DNA of 64,000 bases. Origin: Tetrapyrgos nigripes. Its lineage: Eukaryota > Basidiomycota > Agaricomycetes > Agaricales > Campanellaceae. A program made the position numbers and the translations under genes. Shown piece by piece: positions 33,992 to 44,214 of this stretch. The DNA is taken from contig JAACJM010000083.1 of NCBI GenBank assembly GCA_013368315.1, positions 1 to 64,000 of the forward strand. The letters run 5' to 3'. The notes below the pieces were generated by a model. That model had not been told where the DNA came from. It made no database searches and saw only the letters and a list, made by a program, of their open reading frames with translations. Numbering within the stretch: position 1 is the stretch's first letter; the number at the start of each line of letters is the position of its first letter.

Positions 33992-35385
33992 ATGACACCA
34001 CGTACTGGTGGTGCAGCTATTCGGCCTTCTGCTTCCAGCACCTCTGGACCAAACCGAGCCGCCAACAGTACAACGCCAATGCCTGCGAAGGTGGCTCCAA
34101 ATAAGTCCCGAGCAAAGAAGACCAAGACTCCCTCACCCCAAGAGAACGACAGGCCCTCTAAGACCAAAAGCGCTGCAAACAAAAACCAGACATCGACACC
34201 ACTAGGTCCCGGAAGTAGCAGTAACTCCCAGTCTAACCCAGAGCAGCCAAGCTACGAAGAACTATTGAAAAAATGGAATGAGTCACAAAGTGAGTACACT
34301 GAAATACTACTCATGAGAACAGACTCACTGGATCAATATACTACCTGTAGATGCCTCCACAGAACCACGCTCGACAAGCATCGACTGCCCACATTGCAGC
34401 CAACGGAAAAATCTCGAAGACGTAGGTGCACCTTCGCAATCAACGGGCAAGAATGGGGACAGCATGGGGCCAACTCATGGTAATGGCACTGATGACAAGG
34501 AGGAGGGCGAGAGTGACACAGTGGCTAGCTTAAGAGGTGAGTCGTTACCTCACTTAGAGTGAACACATGATGTACCTTTAATATCCTCCAGTGCAACTCG
34601 CAGAATCACAAACAGCGAACGCTGCACTTCAACAGAAGCTTGATGAAACCCAGATATCCCAGAAGCAGATCCCTCACCCTCCAGGTTCCAATTGGAGTAT
34701 CTGCAAGGAGATGAAGTTAGACGGAGAGAAGGGAAAGTATAATGCCATAGTTGTGAGTTTGTTTTACTCACTCGTGTTCCATGCTCTGACATGATCATCA
34801 TACACCAGGCTAGTGCCCGCCAGCTCTTCTACATGAGCGGGATGGATTTGATGACGCCCTGGAATGAGCAACCTATAGACAAAAGGGCAACATATCAGGA
34901 AGGGGTGAGTCTCCTCAACAGCTCATGAGATATTTGAAAAAACTTACAGTCTAATCCAGATGCGCAACCGGCATCCAATTCTTAAGCAATTCATTGCTGA
35001 CTGGGCCACGATTGCTATCGTCCAGCAGTTCCTCAGTAACCAGCACCAAAAACGCTACAGTGCAGGTACTGCGACCCCTCCAGCAAAGTACGACTATCTC
35101 AAAGCCAATGCAGCTAAACGCGACCATTCTACCCGCCGTAAATCCACCTCAACCAATCCCAACGCCCGCAAACGCAAATCCGAGTCTTCATCCACCAGCC
35201 AGTCAAAAAAACGCGTACGCTTGAGACGCAATCCAGACGAAGATGAAGAGTCAGCTAGCCATGACTCTAGTGATGAGGGCCAAGAAGAGGAGGATGCGGA
35301 GGAGGCCCAGGAGCCAGAGGAGCTGGAAGAGGAGGAGCAAGATCAGGACCCAGGGGGGGATTGGTCGCAGTCAGAGGATGAGTGA
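33992..35385 (+). CDS. Accessory protein of the Plavaka-type element
   Basis: Exons 33992-34289, 34351-34536, 34592-34752, 34809-34904 and 34960-35385 join in frame to give 388 aa. The N-terminus is basic and Pro/Ser-rich (MTPRTGGAAIRPSASS). In the middle are a CPHCSQRK motif and a short coiled-coil-like stretch (QLAESQTANAALQQKL). Then comes an ordered block (FYMSGMDLMTPWNEQPI, HPILKQFIADWATIAIVQQFL), a basic KRKSES...KKRVRLRR region and a strongly acidic tail. It is divergent from the transposase with only 125 bp between starts, so the two probably share a promoter. Function is unknown; DNA binding or regulation of transposition is a guess from composition and context. Confidence 0.7.
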
Positions 35386-35991
35386 CTCACCAGCGCTCAC
35401 TGACAGCTCCCACGAAAACGTCGACGGTCTTCTTTCTTTCGTTTCCGATTCGTTTCTATTTCTATTTAGAAAACTGTGTCGTCACGTACGCTTTAATGTA
35501 TTGTTCTTTTAATAGCTTCCCAATATTGAAAACCGAGTGTAAAGCTCGAGTTGGCCCTTTTATTGAAAGCAACGATAGCTTGTAAAATCACCTTGCAGGG
35601 CATGGAATTCATGCTGTGATTGCGCCTAAGAATGAGTTAGTGTAGACTGTATTTGATGCTATGACTAGCTGATCTCCGAAATTGATCATTGGTTGATACG
35701 CACGCTCTATAGGACGAAATGTAGCCTATGGTCTAGCACAATTACCAATCTATGGATAAGCTACTCTAGCATAAAAGCTAGTTTATGCTAGCTTGATCTC
35801 ATTGGATGAAAAGTATGCTATGTTACCTGCACAGAGTACCTAGCTAACACAACAAGGAGGTGTAAGGGAACATTAAGAACAATGAGGGATGCCTGTAGCA
35901 GCAAAATGACCTGTGTCCCGAATGTCCTGGCACATCTCGGATGTCTCAGATTGTTGAACTCCCACTAGTTCTCTCGTCTCTGCGCCTTTAG
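35386..35991. other. Element right flank, no gene
   Basis: AT-rich sequence. A hairpin with perfect 9-bp arms (TAGCATAAA/TTTATGCTA) lies at about 35767-35790. No gene is supported. Confidence 0.4.
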
Positions 35992-36160
35992 CACTTCAGC
36001 GCATGTAGACACCCTACCCTGCATTGTCAGATGATCGGGTCTGCAGCATTGTTGCTTGCCCCCGCTAGACTCAGGAAATGGGTCCACGTAGAGCTGCTTC
36101 TTGTCATACTTAGCTAGCTTTCGCGGAGCGGTGTAATAAACTTGACTTGACTTGACTTGG
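35992..36160 (+). repeat. SINE-like dispersed repeat, copy 2
   Basis: Matches 2216-2375 and keeps more CpG sites. It ends GTGTAATAAACTTGACTTGACTTG, a tail of TTGAC repeats. It stops about 12 bp before a tRNA-Asp 3' half, so the two may have been brought together by insertion. Confidence 0.55.
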
Positions 36161-36171
36161 TATGATGGTAT

Positions 36172-36207
36172 GCGCGCGAAAGCTGAGTTCAACTTCCAGC
36201 CAGGGAG
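36172..36207 (+). pseudogene. tRNA-Asp 3' half relic
   Basis: The sequence from the base after the intron through the T-arm and acceptor (CGCGCGAAAGC...CCAGGGAG) matches the good copies with changes in the T-arm. No 5' half is found upstream; the SINE-like repeat occupies that position. Confidence 0.6.
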
Positions 36208-36727
36208 GAAGAGATGCTGTTGTTTTTTGAGAGGATTTCTTATAATTTTTTTAGATTTTTGGATTTCTCAAATTTGTCTACATATACGCTTTCACTCATA
36301 AATACTTGTGTAGAATCCTTCCGTGATCGAGAGCGTGTGGTAAAAGGATTCAAAGAAAAAGAGAACAGGTAGATTAAATAATAGATTGGATTGGATTCTA
36401 GTCTATACATATGTAGCGGTTTGGGTTGGTGTGGTGTGGTTTGGAGGATAATGCGGTAACGACTTGACGAGTTGAGGCTTGAGCAGGGGAGGGGGACGAG
36501 GATGATTGATGACCACGGGAGGGAAAGAGGGGGCGTGTAATGCAGAGAGAAAGGAAGAGGAAGAGTAGGAGGTAGGGGGGATCCCTTCGGCCAATTTCGT
36601 CTTCGTTCTATGACCCATACCCATCCACCTTGCGTCGTTTTCGTAACATCTACCCAACACCAGGCCTTGTTCTACAATCTCATCTTCCCAACCACTCCAA
36701 CTCGCTCTTCTTTTACCACCTTCCCGT
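36208..36727. other. Intergenic, no gene seen
   Basis: 3' flank of the membrane-protein gene. Nothing conserved is recognised. Confidence 0.4.
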
Positions 36728-37663
36728 CTACTGCGCCTTCTTCTTGCCCTTTTCCTTCTCCCCACTCACACCCTTACCCTTACTCACACTCGACGTAGCA
36801 TGATTATTCTTCATCCACCCTCCAACAGCTCTATACCCAAACAATACCGTCATAACCAACGCCCCCAGCGCTTTCGCTCCTTTCACTGACAGATACAACT
36901 TCTGTTCACCTTCCCCGCCGCTACTCACGAAAATGACACTCTCCAACCACTCCGGCACGACCCCTTTAAACGCCGGATGTCCTACACCCAGACTAAACAC
37001 CGCAGCTACTACACTTCCTGCCCAGAGATCCATCAACCCTATGAAGCCTACACCTGGGCGGAGGAAGGGAGGCGTAGTGAATTGCCAGTTGGGTGTGAAT
37101 GTTTGGAGAGTAGTAGCGAGGATGCCTCCACCTGCGGATGCTGCCGCCCCGAGGAGAATGTGGAAGAAGGGAGAGGAGGGAAGAGAGGGGTGGATTCTTG
37201 CGGTTGCGTCAGAGGAAGGCGAAAGCATAGACACTGCTCCGGTAATGGCACCCACGCGTAGTAAAGCGTCGACGGGGAATAAGACTAGGTCGATCCAGGC
37301 TAGGTCTTTTGGTGTTTGGGGCATTGAACCAGGGAATAAGGTGAACACGAAAGTGAGGAGTAGGTGTGGGACGAGGTAATTAATGTACGGATGGATGGAA
37401 AGAATCTGAGGCGGAGGAAGGGATAAGAGGCTATGGGAGAAGAGAGCTCCTCCCCAGGACATGAGGAGGAAACCTGTGAGATAGGGTTTCCATGAAAGAT
37501 TTTGTTTGTGGGGGAGAGAAAGGAATTGGTAGACGAGGGAGATACGTGCTGCGTGGAGAGTTGTTGCCCATGGGTACGGGAAGAGTGTTGGATGGACGGG
37601 GGTGCCTAGGAAGGAGAGAGCGTCTGCGAAGGGGCGCAGGATAAATCCGAGCGAGGAGCTCAT
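36728..37663 (-). CDS. Multi-pass membrane protein, uncharacterised
   Basis: A single exon starts at the ATG at 37663 and encodes 311 aa. Several hydrophobic segments alternate with short loops: around YLTGFLLMSWGGALFSH, LVPHLLLTFVFTLFP, the segment with FHILLGAAASAGGGILATTL, and GLMDLWAGSVVAAVFSLG. A short Lys-rich tail (KEKGKKK) ends it. The layout and the Gly-rich stretch recall TRIC-type cation channels, but I cannot assert that family. The start codon sits directly beside a copy of the 5' region of the fusion gene at 46855, so that duplication supplied, or replaced, its promoter. Lack of introns is unusual here. Confidence 0.75.
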   Translation of the reverse strand: MSSSLGFILRPFADALSFLGTPVHPTLFPYPWATTLHAARISLVYQFLSLPHKQNLSWKPYLTGFLLMSWGGALFSHSLLSLPPPQILSIHPYINYLVPHLLLTFVFTLFPGSMPQTPKDLAWIDLVLFPVDALLRVGAITGAVSMLSPSSDATARIHPSLPSSPFFHILLGAAASAGGGILATTLQTFTPNWQFTTPPFLRPGVGFIGLMDLWAGSVVAAVFSLGVGHPAFKGVVPEWLESVIFVSSGGEGEQKLYLSVKGAKALGALVMTVLFGYRAVGGWMKNNHATSSVSKGKGVSGEKEKGKKKAQ

Positions 37664-37890
37664 CGTCGTCGTGGTTGGGGGAAGCAACGATGAGTAAGCA
37701 CCGGAAAATTATCCGAAGTCACGCACACCTTTACCCGGGATATCCGCCCTTGCCCATCGGACAAGTACTTTCTCACACCAACTTCACCACCCACAGCATT
37801 CCGAGCCCAATGATGTGCTCGAGGTCTCACGCCCTTAGTAGACGGAACACTTCTACACGTCCCACTCACCGCAGAGGGTAGAATACTCTC
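37664..37890 (+). pseudogene. 5' relic of the decarboxylase/hydrolase fusion gene
   Basis: Parallels 46711-47045: GTCGTGGTTGGGGG, then GATGAGTAAGCACCGGAAAAT, GATATCCGCCC, GTGCTCGAGGTCTCACGCCC and ACACTTCTACACGTCCCAC. An internal part that includes the chosen start codon of the real gene is missing, and stops interrupt the frame. It is a broken 5' copy. Confidence 0.75.
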
Positions 37891-38960
37891 CTTGGAAACG
37901 AACACACAAAGGGAAAGGTATCGGTCAAGTGAGAGCACGCTGCTATGGGTCTCTGGGCGTGTTGGCTGAGCTCTAGGGATGGCGTAGTCCGACGGGTCAA
38001 GACTTGATTTGAGATTAAAGCCATGAGGACGAAGTCAAGGATTAAGTAATCGGCAATACAGGATGGGCCAGGGCCCAAGGGTACGCTGGATGGAAGTTCT
38101 ACTACGATAAGTGACACAATACATGCATCTTGCTTTCCCGTTTACTGACGTTTGCGTTTTCGGCTGCACTACTATGGTCCTTACTTTCCTTTCTCTACGC
38201 CCTCCTTTCTTTGGTTTCGTTATTCAGTTACGCCACTACAGGTCGCCTGACGCGAAATGCGAAACAGATTTTGAGGACAGAACTTGAATAGAAGTTCAGC
38301 GAGGAGGATAGAGTTGTGTATGGTAACGAGGATGAAGAGCAGCCGTCGACTTAAGCTGAGGGTGGATAAAATTTACTTACAGTGTTACTAGGAGGCTGAT
38401 TGGATGTCGATCATTGGGAATACGAACTACATATCTATATGTAGATATCGTCAGTCTGGTACCGAGACTAAATACGAACGGATCCCTTGGAAGGGCTTTT
38501 CTAACGCGTCACTCAATGATTGGATCGGTGGTTCTCTGACTGCAACCCAGCTCCTTCCTTCGAAGAGACCTACTATCCTCAAACGCCATGATAGAGTGGG
38601 AAGTGACATCTAATTGCGAAGTGTGATTCTGTCCAAATTTGAAGGCTGTAATGAAATCCCTTGATAAAGTGGTAGTCCTCCTCTAGTTGTCCTCGAGGAC
38701 AGCACAGACTACGGAACATCAACTAGGTACGTATATAAATAGTGCCAACTCGATCCACTGACTTCTCGCTCTTCCCTCACACCTCCCTCACCCCTCTCAT
38801 ATGCACACATTTTACATATTCAATGGCAATTCTCTGAAGGCAATCGCGAAGAGATGTGGACTTAGAAGCAGGTTTACAAGGAAATAGTAGTCCTATCAGC
38901 TCGTGTGTTCCACTATTTATTCTTGAATTCATTTTGTGAATGCTCAAAGCTTCAATTGCT
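37890..38960 (+). repeat. Segmental duplication, CpG-rich member
   Basis: Collinear with 40255-41150 over about a kilobase. Here CpG sites are retained, as in CGCGAAATGCGAAACAG, where the other copy reads TGTGTCATGTGAAACAG. No coding frame appears conserved. Confidence 0.85.
38428..38479 (+). mobile_element. 52-bp insertion with 9-bp direct repeat
   Basis: The paralogous segment near 40740-40760 lacks these bases and shows an uninterrupted junction. Here AATACGAAC occurs at 38419-38427 and again at 38471-38479, bracketing the extra sequence, as a target-site duplication would. The insert includes palindromic CTACATATCTATATGTAG. A related sequence lies at 22663-22720. Confidence 0.65.
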
Positions 38961-40254
38961 GCCGATAGTGATGAAGGGCTTGTGGGCCACCGCTCCGCGT
39001 GGCAATAACAAGGCCCCTAATTAACACTGCGGGCATAATACCTTCTTCTCACTGCGTAAATTGATAGTAAATCATTAGTAAATTGTGAACAGCCAATCAG
39101 ATTCCAGGAAACCAATTTCCTATCGATTTCCTAAGCTGACTAATCGATTTACTAAGTCAGTAAATCGTATTATGCCCGCAGTGTAAATGTCGAAGGTGCC
39201 GGTGAGGTCTGGACCGTGTCTGTCGGTAAATGCCGGTGTACCGACTTGACATAGCCACAGGTACAGAGCGGCGTTTATCCCTTAAAACATCTTGTTCTCT
39301 TTTCAGCCTAACTACTTTGTATAAGTACCTTGATGGACATGCAGGCGCTGAGCGCTCAGGTACATACTTGAATAACCATGGACATCTTGTTCTCTCTTGT
39401 TCTCTTTAGCGTAACACATGCAGGCACTCAGTTACATACTTGAATAAGTAGTCATGGACATCTTGTTTTCTTTTCAGCCTAACTACTTTGTATACTTTGA
39501 TTTGGACATAGTATCTCAAGATGACGTATCTGACACAGTGGGGCCGACCGACCGACCAATCGTTTATGTAATTTTACCTAATTTAGTAATTCCCACGTGC
39601 TGGCGGCATGTCAAACTCTACAAACGTATTTCCAATTGCCTTTTTTGGTCTGATGGTTCCCTTTTAAGTTTTAGGATCTGAAAAGTATTTGGCTGACCCC
39701 TCTTCTCCTGCCACTACTAGAAAGCCAGAGTGAAGCCTTGTAATTATTACAGCTTTGGCTTGAACCACCATGACCATCAACCAATATATACCCAAATCCT
39801 TCAGAGTAGCATCATATAAGTAAGATGTGTTGTTATCTATGTATCTATATTGTATATCAATACCTAGGTGCATTTGTTTTGTTTTGAACTTCATTGGGCT
39901 CTGCAAGCTTCACAAACCTAATTAGCTATGTGCCTGGATAGATCCATTCAGGTACTAGGTGTCTTGTTTATTGGTCCATTGGCATATCCAGTATCTTGAC
40001 ATTTTATGATGAATGGATCATCAGGATTGCAGAATAGTAATAACCAAAGGCTCAAGCAATATGCACACTCACCCCAGTTATGAGGCACAGGGGTACTGCA
40101 ACCTTACCTTCAATGATTATTGTGGAAAATGACTCAGAATGCTTCAAATTGACCAGCTGGAGGCTGGAATACATTCAAAAAAAAGTGCCTAAAATTTTTT
40201 TTTAAGGACTGACCATCCAGCCCTATGTCATGGAACCATAGCCCACCCCCCCTT
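38961..40254. other. Non-coding with a CACTA-type miniature element
   Basis: Besides the miniature element at 39025-39183 I see repeats of CATGGACATCTTGTTCTC and CAGCCTAACTACTTTGTAT around 39290-39490. No gene is supported. Confidence 0.45.
39025..39183. mobile_element. 159-bp CACTA-type miniature element
   Basis: Perfect 17-bp inverted ends: CACTGCGGGCATAATAC at the left and its exact complement ending CAGTG at the right. TAA flanks both sides (39022-39024 and 39184-39186), a 3-bp target duplication. CACTG...CAGTG ends with 3-bp duplications fit the CACTA superfamily, to which Plavaka belongs. Internal direct repeats of AGTAAAT-like words lie near both ends. It encodes nothing. Confidence 0.85.
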
Positions 40255-42430
40255 GCTCCTTGGAAACAAACACACAAAGCAAAAGGTACCAGTCAAGTGA
40301 GACTCCCATCCTGCTATGGGTGTGTTGGCTCAGGGGATGGCACAGTCTGAAGATTCAAGACTTGCATTGCCTTGATTTGAGATTAAAGCCATGAGGACAA
40401 AGTCAAGGACTAGGTGATTGGGATATTCTGGAGGGAAGTTCTACTACAATAAGCTTGAGTGACACAATACATGTGTCTTGCTTTCCAGTTTACTGATGGC
40501 ACTACTATGGTCCTTACTTTCCTTCCTCTATGCCCTCCTTTCTTTGCTTTTGTTATTCAGTTACATCACTACAGGTTGCCTGATGTGTCATGTGAAACAG
40601 ATTTTGAGGACAGAACTTGAATTCAAAGTTCAGTGAGGAGGATAGAGTTGTAACTTGTGTAGGGTAATGAGGATGGGGAGCAGCTGTTGACTTAAGCTAT
40701 TACTTACAGTTACTAGGAGGCTGATTGGATATCCATCATTAGGAATATGAACAGATCCCCTGGAAGGGCCTTTTTAAGTCACTCAATGATTGGATTGGCA
40801 GTCTCCGACTGCAACCCAGCACCTGCCATGATGGAGTGGGAAGTGACATCTAATTGTGAAGTGAGGGCTGTAATGAAACCCCTTGATAAAGTGGTAGTCC
40901 TCCTCAAGTTGTCCCCGAGGATGGCACAGACCACAGAACATCTGTATATAAATAGTGCCAACTCAATTCACTGACTGCTCACTCTTCTCTCACCCCTCCT
41001 TCACCCCTCTCTTATGCACACATTTTACATATTCAATGGCAATTCTCCAAGGCAATTGTGAAGAGATGTGGACTTAGAAGCAGGTTTACAAGGAAATAGT
41101 AGTCCTATCAGCTCATACTACTTATTCTTGAATTCATTTTGTGGATGCTCAAAGTTTCCATTGCTCCTGATAGTGATACAACATCAGCAACTCCTAGCGC
41201 CAAACTCACCCCTCTACCATGCACACATACTGCTTCAGTATCCACTTCCCAAAGGCAGCTGGAAAAACAAGCCAATACCTTGCAGTCAGAAACAGGTCTA
41301 CTAGTAGAAAATAGTTGTATTAGCTTGTATGTTCCTCTGTTTATTTTATTCAAAATAAGCCATTGAAATCATTACATCTCCATTACAGCCAGTGTTCTGG
41401 ATTGCAGACAGCCTGTGATACTGCAGGCACAGTGTGAGTCTATTCTTGCTTGAATTTGTTTTGCAAATGCTCAAAGCTTCAATTGCTCCCAATAGTGATG
41501 CAATGTCAGTGACTCCTGGTGCCAACCTCATCCCTCCCCCACATGCACATACTGCTTCAGTAACCACTTATCAAGGGCAGCTGGAACAACAAGCCAATAC
41601 CTTGCAGTCAGAAGCAAGTCTAATAGAAAATAGTCCTATCAGCTCATATGTTCCACTGTTTATTTTATGCTCTTGCAGCTCTTCTGATTCTCTGTTGGCT
41701 TGCTTGTTGTCACTAATCCAAAGTTCAAACATATAACAGTGAACAAATAGCCACCAGTAATAATACTGCAGACACAGAGTCTATTTCATCTCCAACCTAT
41801 AACAGTGAGAAATTTGCCACCAGTGATAATACTGCAGGCACAGGGTAAGTCTATTTCATCTCCAACCTATTTTGTGGATGCTCAGTGCTCAATTGCTGCT
41901 TTTGATGATGCAGATGGTTATATCTTCACCACAGTCAAATTCACTGACTAGTGAATGATGTTGATCTAGAACATACTGCAGCTTTAGCATCAGGGGAGAA
42001 ACAGTCATTATTGTGCAAGTTCTTTGATCTCTGCTACTAGTAGGTTTCCTATTCTCTTTCAATAATTACTGGACTCAATTTGGAGCCTTTAAAATGACTA
42101 CATGGAACCTCATATTGATTATCAAACACATACATCATATTTTCAAGTTAAAGTGACTTGGTGGAGGCTCATCAACACCTCAATCATTCTTTCATTGGGG
42201 GTTATGAAGACTATCCAGGCATACAAAAGATCAGATACAGCTGCAACTACTCTAGACTGGATTTTAGGAGTCTTATGGGCTACCATGTAAGCAGTTTCTG
42301 CTCCTTACATTTTCTGTAATCTCAGTCTGATATTTGACAGCTGCTATTGGGTGACCCTTTATGAAACCCTTAATCCTCCTTCACTTCATTGATTCTTTGA
42401 CATGGAATTAATCTCTACTGGCTGGCTACA
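40255..42430 (+). repeat. CpG-depleted segment, partly a duplicate of 37890-38960
   Basis: By eye only about three CpG dinucleotides remain in some 2.2 kb. The first ~900 bp aligns with 37890-38960, and most differences are CG in that copy versus TG or CA here. From 41110 to 41670 two diverged tandem units occur, and a trace of a third near 41872. No intact gene is present. Confidence 0.8.
41110..41670 (+). repeat. Diverged ~320-bp tandem repeat
   Basis: Units near 41120-41345 and 41440-41670 share TTCTTG.TTGAATT..TTTTG, GATGCTCAAAG/AATGCTCAAAG, ACATACTGCTTCAGTA, AAGCCAATACCTTGCAGTCAGAA and GTTTATTTTAT. A truncated start appears at about 41872. CpG is almost absent throughout. Confidence 0.75.
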
Positions 42431-42433
42431 GTA

Positions 42434-42931
42434 CTGTACCATTTCAACCAAAGGTTCAGCCTATGTTACGCATTATGCATTGATTTTGCCAGGACCCAGT
42501 TCAGAGTAAGCTATTATGTGTTACAAATTTCATATTTCCATATCGAGAAGGCAGGCCGTCGGCCTGCCCGCCAGAGAGGATGTTACGTCTATGTACCTAC
42601 TAAAAATATAACCAAAAAACTTCTTTTTGCCCTTTTTTTGGCCTGCCCACAAACCACCACTACTCAGTATGCGAACGTACAGACTTTGGTCTAGTGCGTC
42701 GCTTGAGGAGAGAAAACTGGCCGAGAGCCAATTTTTCATCCCAAAACCTGTTAAAAGACAGCTGCTCCCTCCTCGAAATGTCTCTATATGGACTGTGCGA
42801 AAAAATACCCCTATATAGAAAGTGTTACGAACTCAGTTCAGAACCCTATGTTATGCGTTACGAAAATTTATTTTGGTTAGTTCAGACCCCCCCTGTTACG
42901 CATTACTGAAATTTCGGTCGAAATGGTACAG
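42434..42931. mobile_element. ~500-bp TIR element with TA duplication
   Basis: Inverted ends read CTGTACCATTTCAACCAAA at the left and the complement of CTGTACCATTTCGACCGAAA at the right, flanked on both sides by TA (42432-42433 and 42932-42933). That fits Tc1/mariner-type insertion. Inside are repeated words around TATGTTACGCATTA and a perfect hairpin (GGCAGGCCG, one base, CGGCCTGCC) near 42549-42567. No transposase is encoded. Confidence 0.75.
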
Positions 42932-44214
42932 TATATGCTTGGAATGTTTCTATCTTACTTGATTTTAAAGTGTGAGTCTCACTGTTCACAACAATGGTCT
43001 TGATACTATAATAACTTTTTCAAATGTCATCAAGTTTTGAGTAATCGCATCATCAGCCTCATTGAAGGGCTAAATGGGGCTTCTGTACTCGCTTGCTTGA
43101 CCGGGGGTGTTTTGACCATAATAGCTGTATTTTCGCCTCGGATTCTTGGACAATTGCTTTCTATCCTTGCAGTAATAATCATATACATTGTGCCTCTTCT
43201 GCTGCTTCTGGTGTCTCTTCTGTTGCTTCTGGTTTGTCGAGAGGAGTGTTATGAGTGGTATTATTGGTATTATAAGATATCAGAGTTACCAGTGGGGATA
43301 GCCCTTGTTTTCCAATGGCACTTCACTCAAGTGGGTTTGTTTCTTTTGTCAGAAGATCTGTACTAATTGGGCCTCCTATTTCAAGATACCACAAGCAATG
43401 TTTTCATAACTCATTTAGTTGCTGCCTCTAAAGGTATGACTGCATTGTACCTGGGCTACCGCCTGACCGCAAGCAAGATCTTCATGTCTCGAGCTTCACA
43501 GTAGCAGGTACGAATCATATGCATGTCAATGTAAAATGTGCATTGTGATGACGGTATGTTTACCCATTCCTAGCCTCTACATGGACCTGTCCAGATGGCA
43601 GCCAGTGCTTATTTGGACTTTGTTCTACACCTACAAACATTTCCTCTTTTCCATTTATGAAGTGGCACAGTATTGACGAGAAGGGGGTGGACTCGGGCGT
43701 GGGCGGGAAAGAAAGATGAGCAAACAGGAAAGCCACGCAACAATGTTTGTTGGCGTCGGACACTACTTACTAAACGCACCTTGATCCTGTCATACTCATA
43801 CACCCACTGTCCCTAACTTCCTGGACATTTCAAGCTCGCAGAGTACTCTAGTTATTGATAAGTTGTAGGATTAGCATGTGTACTTGATGTATACATAATA
43901 TTTATTTCATACGGATACATGGGGAGGAGTATGTCCAAAGTATGTCGATGAAATTGCTTTCGGCAAAGCTGTTAACGTTATGACGCACGAAAGCTAGATC
44001 CTCGTCCCTGCCAGGGAGCTGACCCGATGTTGTGAGTCACCCTTTTAGCGTTTTGCTGAGGATTTTTCCATATTTTTGTTTATACCTTCAATTAGTATTT
44101 TTTCTTTTTCTTTTTCTTTCGATGCGACTGTGAGGTCAAAGGATTCAAAGAGAAAGAGAAAAGCAGATTATATTTTCGTTCCAGACATAGTGCGATAGCA
44201 GAAGGAAAGGAGGA
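42932..44214. other. No confident gene; tRNA-like 3' relic
   Basis: An open frame at 43037-43366 encodes hydrophobic segments but lacks an ATG start. At about 43983-44018 a degenerate tRNA-Asp 3' half is seen (GCACGAAAGC then CCAGGGAG, T-arm destroyed). Otherwise unremarkable. Confidence 0.4.

Larger units (their letters stand above)
30433..35750. mobile_element. Plavaka-type (CACTA superfamily) DNA transposon
   Basis: Two divergently transcribed multi-exon genes, a Plavaka-type transposase on the minus strand and an accessory gene on the plus strand, share a 125-bp intergenic region. The borders given are approximate. Possible ends are CACTGTGGGG near 30433, with CCATAGG.TAC and CCTAT matching an inverted stretch near 35720-35745, but no clean CACTA/TAGTG termini with a 3-bp target duplication were found. 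Short hairpins lie near both proposed ends, at 30471-30494 and 35767-35790. Confidence 0.7.

Noticed and set aside
43037..43366. 109-codon hydrophobic frame, plus strand
   Set aside because: No ATG start, no splice acceptor that supplies one, and no family resemblance; hydrophobic runs arise easily in T-rich DNA.
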